Notes: generated from the letters alone by a model not told the origin. A stretch of 64,000 nt of DNA from Clostridium mobile (GCF_018918285.1 NZ_JAHLQF010000003.1:372001-436000), one strand, 5' to 3'; positions 22,138 through 30,509 are shown, counted from the first letter of the stretch. Numbers and translations are program-made.

Positions 22138-23568
22138 ATGGATTTTGAAGCGGTGATTGGTTTAGAAGTGCATGCCGAACTTTCAACAGAAACTAAGATT
22201 TTTTGTGGATGTACAACAGAGTTTGGAGGAAAACCAAATACACATGTATGTCCTATATGCTTAGGATTGCCAGGTTCACTTCCACAATTAAATAAAAAGG
22301 TAGTAGAGTATGCTATTAAGGCTGGTTTAGCACTTAATTGTGATATAAATAAAGTTTGTAGAACGGATAGAAAGAATTATTTTTATCCAGATTGCCCTAA
22401 GAACTATCAGATTACTCAAGATGAAGTACCTATTTGTCATGACGGATATATTGAAATAGAACTTGACAATGGAGAAAAGAAGAAAATTGGAATAGAAAGA
22501 ATACATATTGAAGAGGACGCTGGAAAGCTTCTTCATACTAAGGCAGGGACATTAGTTGACTTTAATAGAGCAGGGGTGCCTCTTATAGAAATAGTTTCAA
22601 AGCCAGATATGAGAAGTCCAGAGGAGGCCACTCTTTATTTGCAAAAGCTTAGAAGTATTTTAGCTTCAGTTCAAGTATCAGACTGCAAAATGGAAGAAGG
22701 ATCTCTAAGATGTGATGGTAACATTTCTATAAGGGAAAAAGGAACTAGCAAATTTGGAGTTAGAACAGAAATAAAAAACATGAATTCTTTTAAGGCTTTA
22801 GAAAAAGCTCTTACATATGAATATAATAGGCAGGCAGAAGCAGTTGAAAATGGGGAAAGTTTATCTCAAGACACTAGAAGATGGGATGAAGCTAATAATG
22901 TTACTATAGTTATGAGAAGTAAGGAAAAGGCAAATGACTATAGATATTTCCCAGAGGGAGATTTAGTTACTATAAATGTATCTGATCAATGGATAGAAGA
23001 AATAAGAGAAACTATACCTGAATTACCACACGAAAAAGAAGATAGATTTGTAAGAGAATATGGAATACCTAAATATGATGCATCTGTATTGACCTTAACT
23101 ATGGCTATGGCTCACTATTTTGAAGAAACAGCTAAATTAAGTGGAGATCCTAAGGCTTCTTCAAACTGGTTAATGGGAGATATATCTAGATTATTAAATG
23201 AAAACTCCATGACTGTTGAGGAATTGAAATTTACACCATCTCAACTTTCAGAATTAATCAAATTAATAAATTCCAATACTATTTCAAACAATATTGGAAA
23301 GAAAGTTGTAGAGGAAATGTTCAGTACTGGTAAGGATGCTAAAACTATAGTAGAAGAAAAAGGATTGGTTCAAAATAACGATGAAGGTGCTATATTAGAA
23401 GTAGTAAAGAAAGTTATAGAAGAAAATCCTAAATCCATAGAAGATTATAAGAGTGGAAAGAAAAGAGCAATTGGATTTTTAGTAGGTCTTATTATGAAGG
23501 AAACAAAGGGGAAAGCAAACCCTCAAATTGTAAACAAACTTGTAAATGATGAAGTTGAAAAACTTTAA
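22138..23568 (+). CDS. gatB: Asp/Glu-tRNA amidotransferase subunit B
   Basis: The kinase and transamidase subunit that phosphorylates the side chain of mischarged Glu- or Asp-tRNA and exchanges it for the amide. 476 aa. Motifs: FEAVIGLEVHAELSTETKIFCGC at the N-terminus with metal-site Cys residues, CPICLGLPGSLP, DRKNYFYPDCPKNYQITQ, RTEIKNMNSFKALEKAL, and a C-terminal YqeY-like helical tail (about 330-476) for tRNA binding. The ATG has AAAGGAG upstream. A strong terminator follows. Confidence 0.97.
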   Translation: MDFEAVIGLEVHAELSTETKIFCGCTTEFGGKPNTHVCPICLGLPGSLPQLNKKVVEYAIKAGLALNCDINKVCRTDRKNYFYPDCPKNYQITQDEVPICHDGYIEIELDNGEKKKIGIERIHIEEDAGKLLHTKAGTLVDFNRAGVPLIEIVSKPDMRSPEEATLYLQKLRSILASVQVSDCKMEEGSLRCDGNISIREKGTSKFGVRTEIKNMNSFKALEKALTYEYNRQAEAVENGESLSQDTRRWDEANNVTIVMRSKEKANDYRYFPEGDLVTINVSDQWIEEIRETIPELPHEKEDRFVREYGIPKYDASVLTLTMAMAHYFEETAKLSGDPKASSNWLMGDISRLLNENSMTVEELKFTPSQLSELIKLINSNTISNNIGKKVVEEMFSTGKDAKTIVEEKGLVQNNDEGAILEVVKKVIEENPKSIEDYKSGKKRAIGFLVGLIMKETKGKANPQIVNKLVNDEVEKL

Positions 23569-23573
23569 TAAAG

Positions 23574-23607
23574 AAACCTTGTGGATAAAAATCCACAAGG
23601 TTTTTTT
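23574..23607 (+). terminator. Terminator of gatCAB
   Basis: AAACCTTGTGGAT (23574-23586), loop AAAA, ATCCACAAGGTTT (23591-23603), then TTTT: a 13-bp perfect stem. Confidence 0.92.
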
Positions 23608-23827
23608 ATAAGTTAAATTCATCCTTTTCCGGTACAACAATTTGTATATTCTCTTTTAGTTTTAGATTAGTTGATAGATTATATATATGTAGATTTAGTT
23701 TTTCTAGCAAATAATTTTTGTACTTAAGTTGGTTAATTATTTGTTTTAAAATTATAAAGCCTAATACAGATACACTAATTAATACACACATAGTTACAAT
23801 TCCAATAATTTCAACAGCAAGAAGCAT
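23606..23827 (-). CDS. Small single-span membrane protein, unknown function
   Basis: 73 aa, convergent with gatB. A strong GGAGGGG site lies upstream of its ATG, which marks it as a genuine gene. The N-terminal 28 residues (LLAVEIIGIVTMCVLISVSV and on) form one membrane helix. The rest is a polar helix (KYKNYLLEKLNLHIYNLSTNLKLK) with spaced leucines that could form a coiled coil, ending VVPEKDEFNL. Its stop lies inside the gatCAB terminator. No family recognised. Confidence 0.7.
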   Translation of the reverse strand: MLLAVEIIGIVTMCVLISVSVLGFIILKQIINQLKYKNYLLEKLNLHIYNLSTNLKLKENIQIVVPEKDEFNL

Positions 23828-23996
23828 ATGTTCCCCTCCATATTATGAAAATACTAAATAATTACTAAATAGTTACAATATTATAAATTAAGTATATACC
23901 ATAATAATATTTTTTAAAATAACTTGTTTTAATTTTTATGCAAAAGGGAATAATTATTAATATTAAATGGTAAAAATTTTATACGAGGGAAAAATA

Positions 23997-25496
23997 ATGA
24001 AAAAATATATTGCGTTGATAATATGTATATTTGTGCTTATAAGTGGTTGTGTAGAAAAGAAAAAAGATATACATCATCTTGATAATAAAGATTCTATAGT
24101 ATATGGGGTAGAAACTTTCCCTAAAGATTTAATTTTACTAGATGATACTATAGGAGAATATAATTACTTATTAGTTAACTTATTTGAAGGATTAGTGAAA
24201 AAAGATGATGAAGGTAACATTGTTCCAGGTTTAGCCTATAAATGGGATGTTGAAGAAAATGGTACTAAATATACTTTTAAAATTAGAAATGATGCTAAAT
24301 GGAATAATGGCGAGAGTATAACAGCTAGAGATTTTGTTTATTTCTTTTCAGAAACGTTGAACGTAGGGGTAAATAATGTTTTTGATTATCATTTGTTTTA
24401 TATAAAAGGTTTAGAAGAGTACAGAAAAGGAGATATTAATTTCTTAGAGACTGGCGTAAAAGAGGTTGATAAAAACACCTTGGAGATTACATTAAAATAT
24501 CCCTGCAGTTATTTTTTAGATATTCTATCAAATCCCAGATATTCTTTAAGAAAAATAAATTATACTCTTAAAAGTTGGGAAAAGGATTATAATTATATAG
24601 CATATTCAGGACCATATATAATAAAAAATGTTAACAAAGATATATTAGAATTAGAGAATAATACTCAATATTGGGATAGTGAAAATGTAAAAAATGAAAA
24701 AATGACTATACAAAATGAGGGCAGCGAAGAGGGAGTTTTAGCAGCTTTTGCAACCTCTAAAGTTGATTTTTTAAAAATTTATGATTTATGGAATAATGAA
24801 AATATTAAAGATGGAAGTTATGTTATTGAAAATGATTCTTATATAGGGAAGGCTATAGCTTTTAATTTTAAAAGAGATAAAGTTAAAGATAATAAATTAA
24901 GAAAAGATATATATAATAGTATTGATAGAAATTATATAGTCAAAAATATTTTTAAAGATAGGGCTTCCCCTTGGAAATATTCTAAGGATAGAGTAGGCTC
25001 TTCTGGTAAATATAAAGATCTTTCTTTAGAACTTGTTTATATAAAAAATAAATATAACGATGAATTAGCAAAAGAAATAAAAAAGCAGTTAAAAAATGAG
25101 TTGAATATAAATATATTATTAAAAGGCTATAATGAAGTAGAAATGAAGGATGTATTGGAGAAGGATAACTATGATATGGTACTTTTAGAGATAATAAAAG
25201 AGTATAAAAACCCTATTTCATTTTATGAGAAAATATGCTCTAATAATTATTTTAATTTTTATAGTTATAAGAATAAAAATTACGACAACATAATATTAAA
25301 TGCTAAAAAAGAAGGAGATACAGTGGAGCAAGATAAATTACTAAATGAAGGGGAAAAGATACTCATGGAGGAAGTGCCAGTAGTTCCTATATTATTTGTA
25401 AAGAATCTTATATATGCTGATAATAGTATTTATAATATATTTTTAAATTATAATGGTGATATATTATTCAATAATATTAGTTTTAATGATATTTAA
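23997..25496 (+). CDS. Oligopeptide-type ABC substrate-binding lipoprotein (SBP family 5), orphan
   Basis: An extracytoplasmic solute-binding protein of the OppA/DppA group. I place the start at ATG 23997 (MKKYIALIICIFVLISGC) because GAGGGA precedes it; the lipobox ISGC makes Cys18 the lipidated residue. Typical family segments: GLAYKWDVEENGTKYTFKIR, AKWNNGESITARDFVYFF, YSGPYIIKNV, and a C-terminal MEEVPVVPILF. At 499 aa it is full length. No oligopeptide permease or ATPase gene is near, so it must use a transporter encoded elsewhere or act as a sensor-type binding protein. The gene is very A+T rich but otherwise like its neighbours. Confidence 0.9.
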   Translation: MKKYIALIICIFVLISGCVEKKKDIHHLDNKDSIVYGVETFPKDLILLDDTIGEYNYLLVNLFEGLVKKDDEGNIVPGLAYKWDVEENGTKYTFKIRNDAKWNNGESITARDFVYFFSETLNVGVNNVFDYHLFYIKGLEEYRKGDINFLETGVKEVDKNTLEITLKYPCSYFLDILSNPRYSLRKINYTLKSWEKDYNYIAYSGPYIIKNVNKDILELENNTQYWDSENVKNEKMTIQNEGSEEGVLAAFATSKVDFLKIYDLWNNENIKDGSYVIENDSYIGKAIAFNFKRDKVKDNKLRKDIYNSIDRNYIVKNIFKDRASPWKYSKDRVGSSGKYKDLSLELVYIKNKYNDELAKEIKKQLKNELNINILLKGYNEVEMKDVLEKDNYDMVLLEIIKEYKNPISFYEKICSNNYFNFYSYKNKNYDNIILNAKKEGDTVEQDKLLNEGEKILMEEVPVVPILFVKNLIYADNSIYNIFLNYNGDILFNNISFNDI

Positions 25497-25530
25497 AGCT
25501 TCCCAATTAAGTTCTATGGGAAGCTTTTTT
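25495..25530 (+). terminator. Terminator of the binding-protein gene
   Basis: AAAGCTTCCCA (25495-25505) pairs with TGGGAAGCTTT (25517-25527), then TTT. The hairpin also encodes the last residues of the small Cys gene on the other strand. Confidence 0.88.
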
Positions 25531-25665
25531 GGTAGGTCCTTTTTTTACAAAATAAGCACAACTATAGTCATTGCTAATGAGATTAGAAATCTTTGATACA
25601 TGGTTTAAAGTACAATTACCATTTTTACAATGAATACAATTTTCAGAGCAATTTATGTTCATCAT
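25507..25665 (-). CDS. Small Cys-rich protein, 52 aa, conserved clostridial type
   Basis: A short gene under 60 codons. A textbook TAAGGGAGGT site precedes tandem ATG codons at 25665 and 25662. The product begins MMNINCSENCIHCKNGNCTL and has Cys at 6, 10, 13, 18 and 36, in the pattern C-x3-C-x2-C-x4-C. Small proteins with this N-C-x-x-x-C-x-x-x-x-x-G-x-C-x-L pattern recur in clostridia, sometimes under the unsupported name hydroxymyristoyl-ACP dehydratase. The Cys cluster suggests metal or redox chemistry, not proven. Its last seven codons overlap the terminator of the convergent lipoprotein gene. Confidence 0.7.
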   Translation of the reverse strand: MMNINCSENCIHCKNGNCTLNHVSKISNLISNDYSCAYFVKKGPTKKASHRT

Positions 25666-25765
25666 ATTTTACCTCCCTTAGTGTAAAGCAAAGGAAAAAT
25701 ATTAAAACTTATATTAACTATATTATATGCAATTACTTTATTTATATAGTAATTAAAATTTTACT

Positions 25766-27160
25766 TTATTGGCAACTAATATTATAGATATATATCATAA
25801 AGAAAAATGGTATTACGTTTCTGTCGCTATAAAATGAAGATTTACCTTGTTTAAATGAAGATTTTTTCTCGTTATATTTTACGCTCTTAATAAATACTGA
25901 TGCTAAATTTAAATTTTCAGGAGATGCTATATATGATGGTTTAAATTCAGATTCATCTAATAGATCATCGGAATTTAAAGAAAAATTTTTATATCTTTCC
26001 CTATCATCTAAAGTAGGAGCTTCTGGCCAACTTAATATCATTCCTGAGTTTATTAATTGTCTTTTATAAACGCTAGCAATAATAGGAGATAGATTAGTAG
26101 AATCACAATCTAAATTTTCAGAGGATATCATAAGGCATAATAAATAAAGAGAAATGTCCATTGGAGAAAATTTTAAAGGGTCCTTTTCTTTTAATTTTAC
26201 AAAAATTCCCCATTCTTCATTGTAACATTTAATTAATTCCTCATTTAGTCTATTCATTATATCCTTATATTTAATGAAGCCTGTATTTTTGTATAATAAG
26301 TATGAATTTATATAAGACAAACACAAATTTTCAATTTTTATTTCAGAATTTAGTTCAATATGATTAATATAATTTTCATTAATTAATTCAAAAATATCTA
26401 ACATTAACAAATTAGCATCTTCATTTTTGGAATAACCATAAAATACATTCAGTGCAAAGCATAATTTTAGAAGTTCATCAATGGATAGAGTATATAATTC
26501 ATGTCTATATTCTAAGAACATATTTAGTATGTCTAAAGAAAAATTTCTATAACCTAAAACATCCTCTGAGTCATCATCTAAAGATGCTTTGTAAAAAGCG
26601 GCCATTAATAAAGCCTGATCAGAGAATTTAAATTTATTATCTTTTGCTTCTAACTTGTAATCATCTGAAGAGGAATCGGTTAGGTCTATTTTATCAATAA
26701 AAACTCCTTCTTCATTTCTTAAATTGCTAGCATAAAATTGCAATTGTTTTTTCGCTATATTATCATATATAAGATGGTAGCAGTGTTTACGTTTATCAAT
26801 ATCTTCAAATTGTCTATAATAGTCCGCCAACTCTAGTAGTGATAAAGTCATAAATGCATTGGTTGTTATATTTATTTCTTTTTTAAATTTGTCATCAGCC
26901 CAATAAATTCTGTCATTTACGTTTTTTAGCTTTGGATTAGATTTTTTGTATATGGATATAATTGGGAAAGAGTGTTTCAATACGTTGACTTCACCTTCAG
27001 AGGTTTTTTTGTTTCTAAATTCTTTAGTATTCATGAGTATACCGCATTTTGAATTAAATAAGATATCTTTGAGAGATTCTTTTGATAGATGGAACAATTG
27101 ATTTTTTATGTTCTCCTTGTTTAAAGTATTAAGTCTTAAGAAAGGTCCAATATATTTCAA
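25766..27160 (-). CDS. Large protein of unknown function, largely helical
   Basis: 464 aa from a TTG at 27160 (MKYIGPFLRLNTLNKENIKN), chosen because TAGGTG lies 6 bases upstream; a GTG nine bases earlier is possible. There is no signal peptide or membrane segment. The protein is rich in Leu, Asn, Asp, Lys and Ser. It shows long helical stretches such as AFMTLSLLELADYYRQFEDI, DQALLMAAFYKASLDD and SIDELLKLCFALNVFYGY, spaced like the helices of an alpha/alpha barrel seen in glycan-acting enzymes. That resemblance is only to the spacing, and I do not recognise a family. It is divergent from rdgB. Confidence 0.75.
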   Translation of the reverse strand: MKYIGPFLRLNTLNKENIKNQLFHLSKESLKDILFNSKCGILMNTKEFRNKKTSEGEVNVLKHSFPIISIYKKSNPKLKNVNDRIYWADDKFKKEINITTNAFMTLSLLELADYYRQFEDIDKRKHCYHLIYDNIAKKQLQFYASNLRNEEGVFIDKIDLTDSSSDDYKLEAKDNKFKFSDQALLMAAFYKASLDDDSEDVLGYRNFSLDILNMFLEYRHELYTLSIDELLKLCFALNVFYGYSKNEDANLLMLDIFELINENYINHIELNSEIKIENLCLSYINSYLLYKNTGFIKYKDIMNRLNEELIKCYNEEWGIFVKLKEKDPLKFSPMDISLYLLCLMISSENLDCDSTNLSPIIASVYKRQLINSGMILSWPEAPTLDDRERYKNFSLNSDDLLDESEFKPSYIASPENLNLASVFIKSVKYNEKKSSFKQGKSSFYSDRNVIPFFFMIYIYNISCQ

Positions 27161-27313
27161 ACACAACACCTACTATAAAATTAATCCTTATATAAATAAT
27201 ATGATAAATATAAAGAAATAGTTCTAAGAAAATTTTAAATAGCAAAAAAATGTTATACTATTATATAATTGAGATTAAGAGAATTATATTTTTAACAACA
27301 GGATGGTGAAAAA

Positions 27314-27919
27314 ATGAAAAAATTAATTATAGCTAGTAACAACAAAAATAAAATAAAAGAAATAAAAGAAATATTAGATGGTTTAAATATTGATGTAATA
27401 TCCTTAAAAGAAGCAGGAATAGATATTGAAGTTGAGGAGACGGGGGATACCTTTATAGAAAATGCCTATATAAAAGCTTTAGAAATATTTAAATTATTTA
27501 AAGAAGATAATTATATGGTACTAGCTGATGATTCAGGTTTATCAGTGGAAGCTTTAGGAGGGCAACCAGGAATATATTCAGCAAGGTTTGCAGGTGAGCA
27601 TGGAAATGATAAAAAGAACAACGAAAAATTACTCAATATGATGAAAGATGTTGAGAATAGAAAAGGAAAATTTATATGTGCAATGGTGCTAATTATAGAT
27701 GAAAATAATACTATAAAAGTGCAAGGAGAAGTAGAAGGGGTCATTGGATATGAGGAAAAAGGTATTCATGGTTTTGGCTATGACCCTCTATTCTGCTATC
27801 CAGAGTACAATATGACCTTTGGGGAAATGGAGGGAAATCTCAAAAATAATATAAGTCATAGAAGAAGAGCTTTAAATGAACTTGAAAAAAAGATTAAAGA
27901 ATATTTTCAGGGGGAATAG
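27314..27919 (+). CDS. rdgB: XTP/dITP diphosphatase (RdgB/HAM1 family)
   Basis: Removes non-canonical purine nucleotides (XTP, dITP, ITP) from the pool by cleaving them to the monophosphate and pyrophosphate. 201 aa, full length. Signatures: IIASNNKNKIKEIKEIL at the N-terminus, ADDSGLSVEALGGQPGIYSARFAG with the metal and base site, GFGYDPLF, and SHRRRALNELEKKI at the end. ATACTATT and TATAAT sequences upstream are plausible -10 elements. The phosphodiesterase gene starts two bases after its stop. Confidence 0.96.
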   Translation: MKKLIIASNNKNKIKEIKEILDGLNIDVISLKEAGIDIEVEETGDTFIENAYIKALEIFKLFKEDNYMVLADDSGLSVEALGGQPGIYSARFAGEHGNDKKNNEKLLNMMKDVENRKGKFICAMVLIIDENNTIKVQGEVEGVIGYEEKGIHGFGYDPLFCYPEYNMTFGEMEGNLKNNISHRRRALNELEKKIKEYFQGE

Positions 27920-27921
27920 CA

Positions 27922-28395
27922 GTGTTAATCGGCGTTGTCAGTGATACCCATAGACATACTTGGATTTTAGATAGAGTTATGGATAAATTTACAGAGATAG
28001 ACTTGCTAATACATCTAGGAGATAATATACAAGATGTAAAAGATTTTAGTAAGTTCTATAAAGGTGATATTATAAATGTAAAAGGTAATTGTGATTATTC
28101 TAATGCAGTTCCTTCAGAAATTATAACAGAAATAGGTGGATACAAGTTTTTTATTACTCATGGACACAACTATGATGTAAAAAATGGATTATCTAGACTG
28201 AAATATAAAGCTATGGAGTTAGAAGCTAGAGTAGTTTTATTTGGACATACTCATATTTCACAAATAGTATATGAAGAAGGGATATGGTTTATAAACCCTG
28301 GAAGCCCTGTTTTAGCAAGAGATGGATTTAATAGCGTGGCTTTGATACAAATGGATGGGGATAAGATAAATGCAAGTATAAAAGCAATTCGATAA
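27922..28395 (+). CDS. YfcE/MJ0936-type metallophosphoesterase
   Basis: A small calcineurin-like phosphodiesterase, 157 aa from a GTG with GGGGGAA before it. The five metal-ligand motifs are present: SDTHRH (D-x-H), HLGDN (G-D), KGNCD (G-N-x-D in place of G-N-H-D), ITHGHNYD, and LFGHTHIS (G-H-x-H). Substrate in the cell unknown; related proteins hydrolyse bis-p-nitrophenyl phosphate and some 2',3'-cyclic or linear phosphodiesters. It is tightly coupled to rdgB, an arrangement common in Firmicutes. Confidence 0.94.
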   Translation: MLIGVVSDTHRHTWILDRVMDKFTEIDLLIHLGDNIQDVKDFSKFYKGDIINVKGNCDYSNAVPSEIITEIGGYKFFITHGHNYDVKNGLSRLKYKAMELEARVVLFGHTHISQIVYEEGIWFINPGSPVLARDGFNSVALIQMDGDKINASIKAIR

Positions 28396-28423
28396 AAAAA
28401 ATTAAAAAAAATTAAAATGGGTA

Positions 28424-28452
28424 TTGACGTATTAAAAGATATCGTGTAGAAT
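28424..28452 (+). promoter_or_regulatory. Promoter of the tRNA array
   Basis: TTGACG (28424-28429), 17 bases, TAGAAT (28447-28452). A hairpin, CAGGAGTT with AACTCCTG (28465-28496 region), lies in the short leader before the first tRNA. No comparable promoter is seen between the tRNAs, so the 21 genes are probably one transcript. Confidence 0.8.
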
Positions 28453-28500
28453 AAACTATGTCGTCAGGAGTTAACAACGAAACGAACTCCTGAAACATAA

Positions 28501-28576
28501 CGGGGTGTGGCGCAGATGGGAGCGCGCGTGGTTTGGGACCATGAGGTCGCAGGTTCAATCCCTGTCACCCCGACCA
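28501..28576 (+). tRNA. tRNA-Pro (TGG)
   Basis: 76 nt with encoded CCA. Acceptor CGGGGTG pairs with CACCCCG. Anticodon TGG in loop GTTTGGGACC. Identical to the second copy at 29482. Confidence 0.96.
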
Positions 28577-28582
28577 CCATAT

Positions 28583-28656
28583 GCGGGTGTAGCTCAATGG
28601 TAGAGTTCCAGCCTTCCAAGCTGGCTGTGAGGGTTCGATTCCCTTCACCCGCTCCA
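28583..28656 (+). tRNA. tRNA-Gly (TCC)
   Basis: 74 nt with CCA. Acceptor GCGGGTG pairs with CACCCGC; anticodon loop CTTCCAA. The copies at 29564 and 30169 are the same sequence; 29218 differs. Confidence 0.97.
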
Positions 28657-28661
28657 TATAA

Positions 28662-28738
<77 letters not shown>

Positions 28739-28747
28739 AAAAGTTTT

Positions 28748-28824
28748 GGTGGATGTAGTTCAGCTGGTAGAGCGCCAGATTGTGGTTCTGGTTGTCGAGG
28801 GTTCGAGTCCCTTCATCCACCCCA
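28748..28824 (+). tRNA. tRNA-His (GTG)
   Basis: 77 nt including the encoded extra 5' G (position -1) typical of tRNA-His and the 3' CCA. Acceptor GTGGATG pairs with CATCCAC. Anticodon GTG in ATTGTGG. Confidence 0.96.
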
Positions 28825-28835
28825 CAACATAATAT

Positions 28836-28910
28836 TGGGATGTCGCCAAGCGGTAAGGCACGGGACTTTGACTCCCGCATTCGTAGGTTCGAATCCTGCC
28901 ATCCCAGCCA
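28836..28910 (+). tRNA. tRNA-Gln (TTG)
   Basis: 75 nt with CCA. Acceptor TGGGATG pairs with CATCCCA, with the weak first pair usual for tRNA-Gln. Anticodon TTG in CTTTGAC. The only Gln copy in the array; a substrate of the GatCAB route encoded 5 kb upstream. Confidence 0.97.
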
Positions 28911-28916
28911 TAAAGC

Positions 28917-28992
28917 GATTCACTAGCTCAGTCGGTAGAGCACCTGACTTTTAATCAGGTTGTCCGGGGTTCGATTCCCCGGTGAGTCACCA
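28917..28992 (+). tRNA. tRNA-Lys (TTT)
   Basis: 76 nt with CCA. Acceptor GATTCAC pairs with GTGAGTC through one T-G pair; anticodon loop CTTTTAA. The same sequence recurs at 29891. Confidence 0.97.
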
Positions 28993-29018
28993 ATTAAATT
29001 ATCTTAAATATTGAACAT

Positions 29019-29102
29019 GCAGGCGTGGCGGAATTGGCAGACGCACTAGACTTAGGATCTAGCGCCTATGGCGTGGGGGTTCGACTCCCTTCGCCTGCAC
29101 CA
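29019..29102 (+). tRNA. tRNA-Leu (TAG)
   Basis: 84 nt, class II, with a variable arm (CGCCTATGGCG) and CCA. Acceptor GCAGGCG pairs with CGCCTGC; anticodon TAG. Confidence 0.97.
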
Positions 29103-29137
29103 AACAATATTTTAAAAGATTTTAATATTTTATATTT

Positions 29138-29212
29138 GCGGGAGTGGCTCAGTGGTAGAGCGTCACCTTGCCAAGGTGAACGTCGCGAGTTCGAATCTCG
29201 TCTTCCGCTCCA
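29138..29212 (+). tRNA. tRNA-Gly (GCC)
   Basis: 75 nt with CCA. Acceptor GCGGGAG pairs with CTTCCGC through one G-T pair; anticodon loop TTGCCAA. Confidence 0.97.
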
Positions 29213-29217
29213 AGTAT

Positions 29218-29291
29218 GCGGGTGTAACTCAATGGTAGAGTGCTAGCCTTCCAAGCTAGTTACGAGGGTTCGATTCCCTTCACCCGCTCCA
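29218..29291 (+). tRNA. tRNA-Gly (TCC), variant copy
   Basis: 74 nt with CCA. Same acceptor and T arm as the other Gly(TCC) genes, but a different D-arm base (GTAACTC for GTAGCTC), an anticodon stem GCTAG/CTAGT and a different variable region. The stems stay paired, so it is an active-looking paralogue. Confidence 0.95.
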
Positions 29292-29295
29292 ATTT

Positions 29296-29372
<77 letters not shown>

Positions 29373-29378
29373 AATAAT

Positions 29379-29454
29379 GTGCCATTAGCTCAGTTGGTAG
29401 AGCACCTGACTCTTAATCAGGGTGCCCAGGGTTCGAGTCCCTGATGGCGCACCA
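29379..29454 (+). tRNA. tRNA-Lys (CTT)
   Basis: 76 nt with CCA. Acceptor GTGCCAT pairs with ATGGCGC; anticodon loop CTCTTAA reads AAG. Confidence 0.97.
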
Positions 29455-29481
29455 AATGAATTTTAAACACATTTATAATAA

Positions 29482-29557
29482 CGGGGTGTGGCGCAGATGG
29501 GAGCGCGCGTGGTTTGGGACCATGAGGTCGCAGGTTCAATCCCTGTCACCCCGACCA
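29482..29557 (+). tRNA. tRNA-Pro (TGG), second copy
   Basis: 76 nt with CCA, identical to 28501. It opens the second block of the duplicated array. Confidence 0.96.
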
Positions 29558-29563
29558 CCATAT

Positions 29564-29637
29564 GCGGGTGTAGCTCAATGGTAGAGTTCCAGCCTTCCAA
29601 GCTGGCTGTGAGGGTTCGATTCCCTTCACCCGCTCCA
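29564..29637 (+). tRNA. tRNA-Gly (TCC)
   Basis: 74 nt with CCA, identical to 28583, with the same six-base spacer after tRNA-Pro. Confidence 0.97.
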
Positions 29638-29641
29638 ATTC

Positions 29642-29718
<77 letters not shown>

Positions 29719-29724
29719 AATTAT

Positions 29725-29800
29725 GTGCTATTAGCTCAGTTGGTAGAGCACCTGACTCTTAATCAGGGTGCCCAGGGTTCGAGTCCCTGATGGCGCACCA
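29725..29800 (+). tRNA. tRNA-Lys (CTT), acceptor variant
   Basis: 76 nt with CCA. Acceptor GTGCTAT against ATGGCGC turns one C-G pair of the 29379 copy into a T-G wobble. Confidence 0.96.
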
Positions 29801-29805
29801 TATAT

Positions 29806-29882
29806 GGTGAATGTAGTTCAGCTGGTAGAGCGCCAGATTGTGGTTCTGGTTGTCGAGGGTTCGAGTCCCTTCATTCACCCCA
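29806..29882 (+). tRNA. tRNA-His (GTG), acceptor variant
   Basis: 77 nt with G-1 and CCA. Acceptor GTGAATG pairs with CATTCAC: a compensated G-C to A-T change relative to 28748. Confidence 0.96.
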
Positions 29883-29890
29883 TTTAAAGT

Positions 29891-29966
29891 GATTCACTAG
29901 CTCAGTCGGTAGAGCACCTGACTTTTAATCAGGTTGTCCGGGGTTCGATTCCCCGGTGAGTCACCA
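29891..29966 (+). tRNA. tRNA-Lys (TTT), second copy
   Basis: 76 nt with CCA, identical to 28917. In this block it follows His directly, because the Gln gene is missing. Confidence 0.97.
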
Positions 29967-29991
29967 AATAAATTTTTAAAATATTAAACAT

Positions 29992-30075
29992 GCAGGCGTG
30001 GCGGAATTGGCAGACGCACTAGACTTAGGATCTAGCGCCTACGGCGTGGGGGTTCGACTCCCTTCGCCTGCACCA
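29992..30075 (+). tRNA. tRNA-Leu (TAG), second copy
   Basis: 84 nt with CCA. It differs from 29019 by one base in the variable-arm loop (CCTACGG for CCTATGG). Confidence 0.97.
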
Positions 30076-30088
30076 AATAATATTTTAA

Positions 30089-30163
30089 GCGGGAGTGGCT
30101 CAGTGGTAGAGCGTCACCTTGCCAAGGTGAACGTCGCGAGTTCGAATCTCGTCTTCCGCTCCA
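30089..30163 (+). tRNA. tRNA-Gly (GCC), second copy
   Basis: 75 nt with CCA, identical to 29138. The spacer before it is 13 bases, shorter than the 35 bases in block one. Confidence 0.97.
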
Positions 30164-30168
30164 AACAT

Positions 30169-30242
30169 GCGGGTGTAGCTCAATGGTAGAGTTCCAGCCT
30201 TCCAAGCTGGCTGTGAGGGTTCGATTCCCTTCACCCGCTCCA
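30169..30242 (+). tRNA. tRNA-Gly (TCC)
   Basis: 74 nt with CCA, the major Gly(TCC) sequence, at the place where block one carries the variant copy. Confidence 0.97.
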
Positions 30243-30270
30243 AATTAATTTAATAGTTTTTAGGGCTTAA

Positions 30271-30347
30271 GCGCCCATAGCTCAGCTGGATAGAGTGACG
30301 GACTTCGAATCCGGATGTCGCAGGTTCAACTCCTGTTGGGCGCACCA
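30271..30347 (+). tRNA. tRNA-Arg (TCG)
   Basis: 77 nt with CCA. Acceptor GCGCCCA pairs with TGGGCGC; anticodon loop CTTCGAA. The last and only single-copy Arg(TCG) gene of the array, reading CGN codons. Confidence 0.95.
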
Positions 30348-30383
30348 ATAATAAAGGTATTACGTATGGGTTGATATACAACA

Positions 30384-30420
30384 GACATTGCAAAACAAAA
30401 ATGTTTTGCAATGTCTTGTT
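30384..30420 (+). terminator. Terminator of the tRNA array
   Basis: GACATTGCAAAAC (30384-30396) pairs perfectly with GTTTTGCAATGTC (30403-30415), then TTGTTTTA. Confidence 0.9.
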
Positions 30421-30471
30421 TTATATATTAAATATGATCAATAGAACCATTTTCATAATAGCTTATAAATT

Positions 30472-30509
30472 AGCTACAATAAAAAATGAAAGAAGAATTG
30501 TAGCTTTTA
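30472..30509 (+). terminator. Weak terminator-like hairpin
   Basis: AGCTACAAT (30472-30480) pairs with ATTGTAGCT (30497-30505), followed by TTTAT. The surrounding 30421-30636 holds no reading frame with a ribosome site; this hairpin is the only structure I see there. Confidence 0.35.

Noticed and set aside
25593-25787. 64-residue + strand frame
   Set aside because: It overlaps the antisense 52-aa Cys gene and the end of the 464-aa gene, and has no ribosome site.
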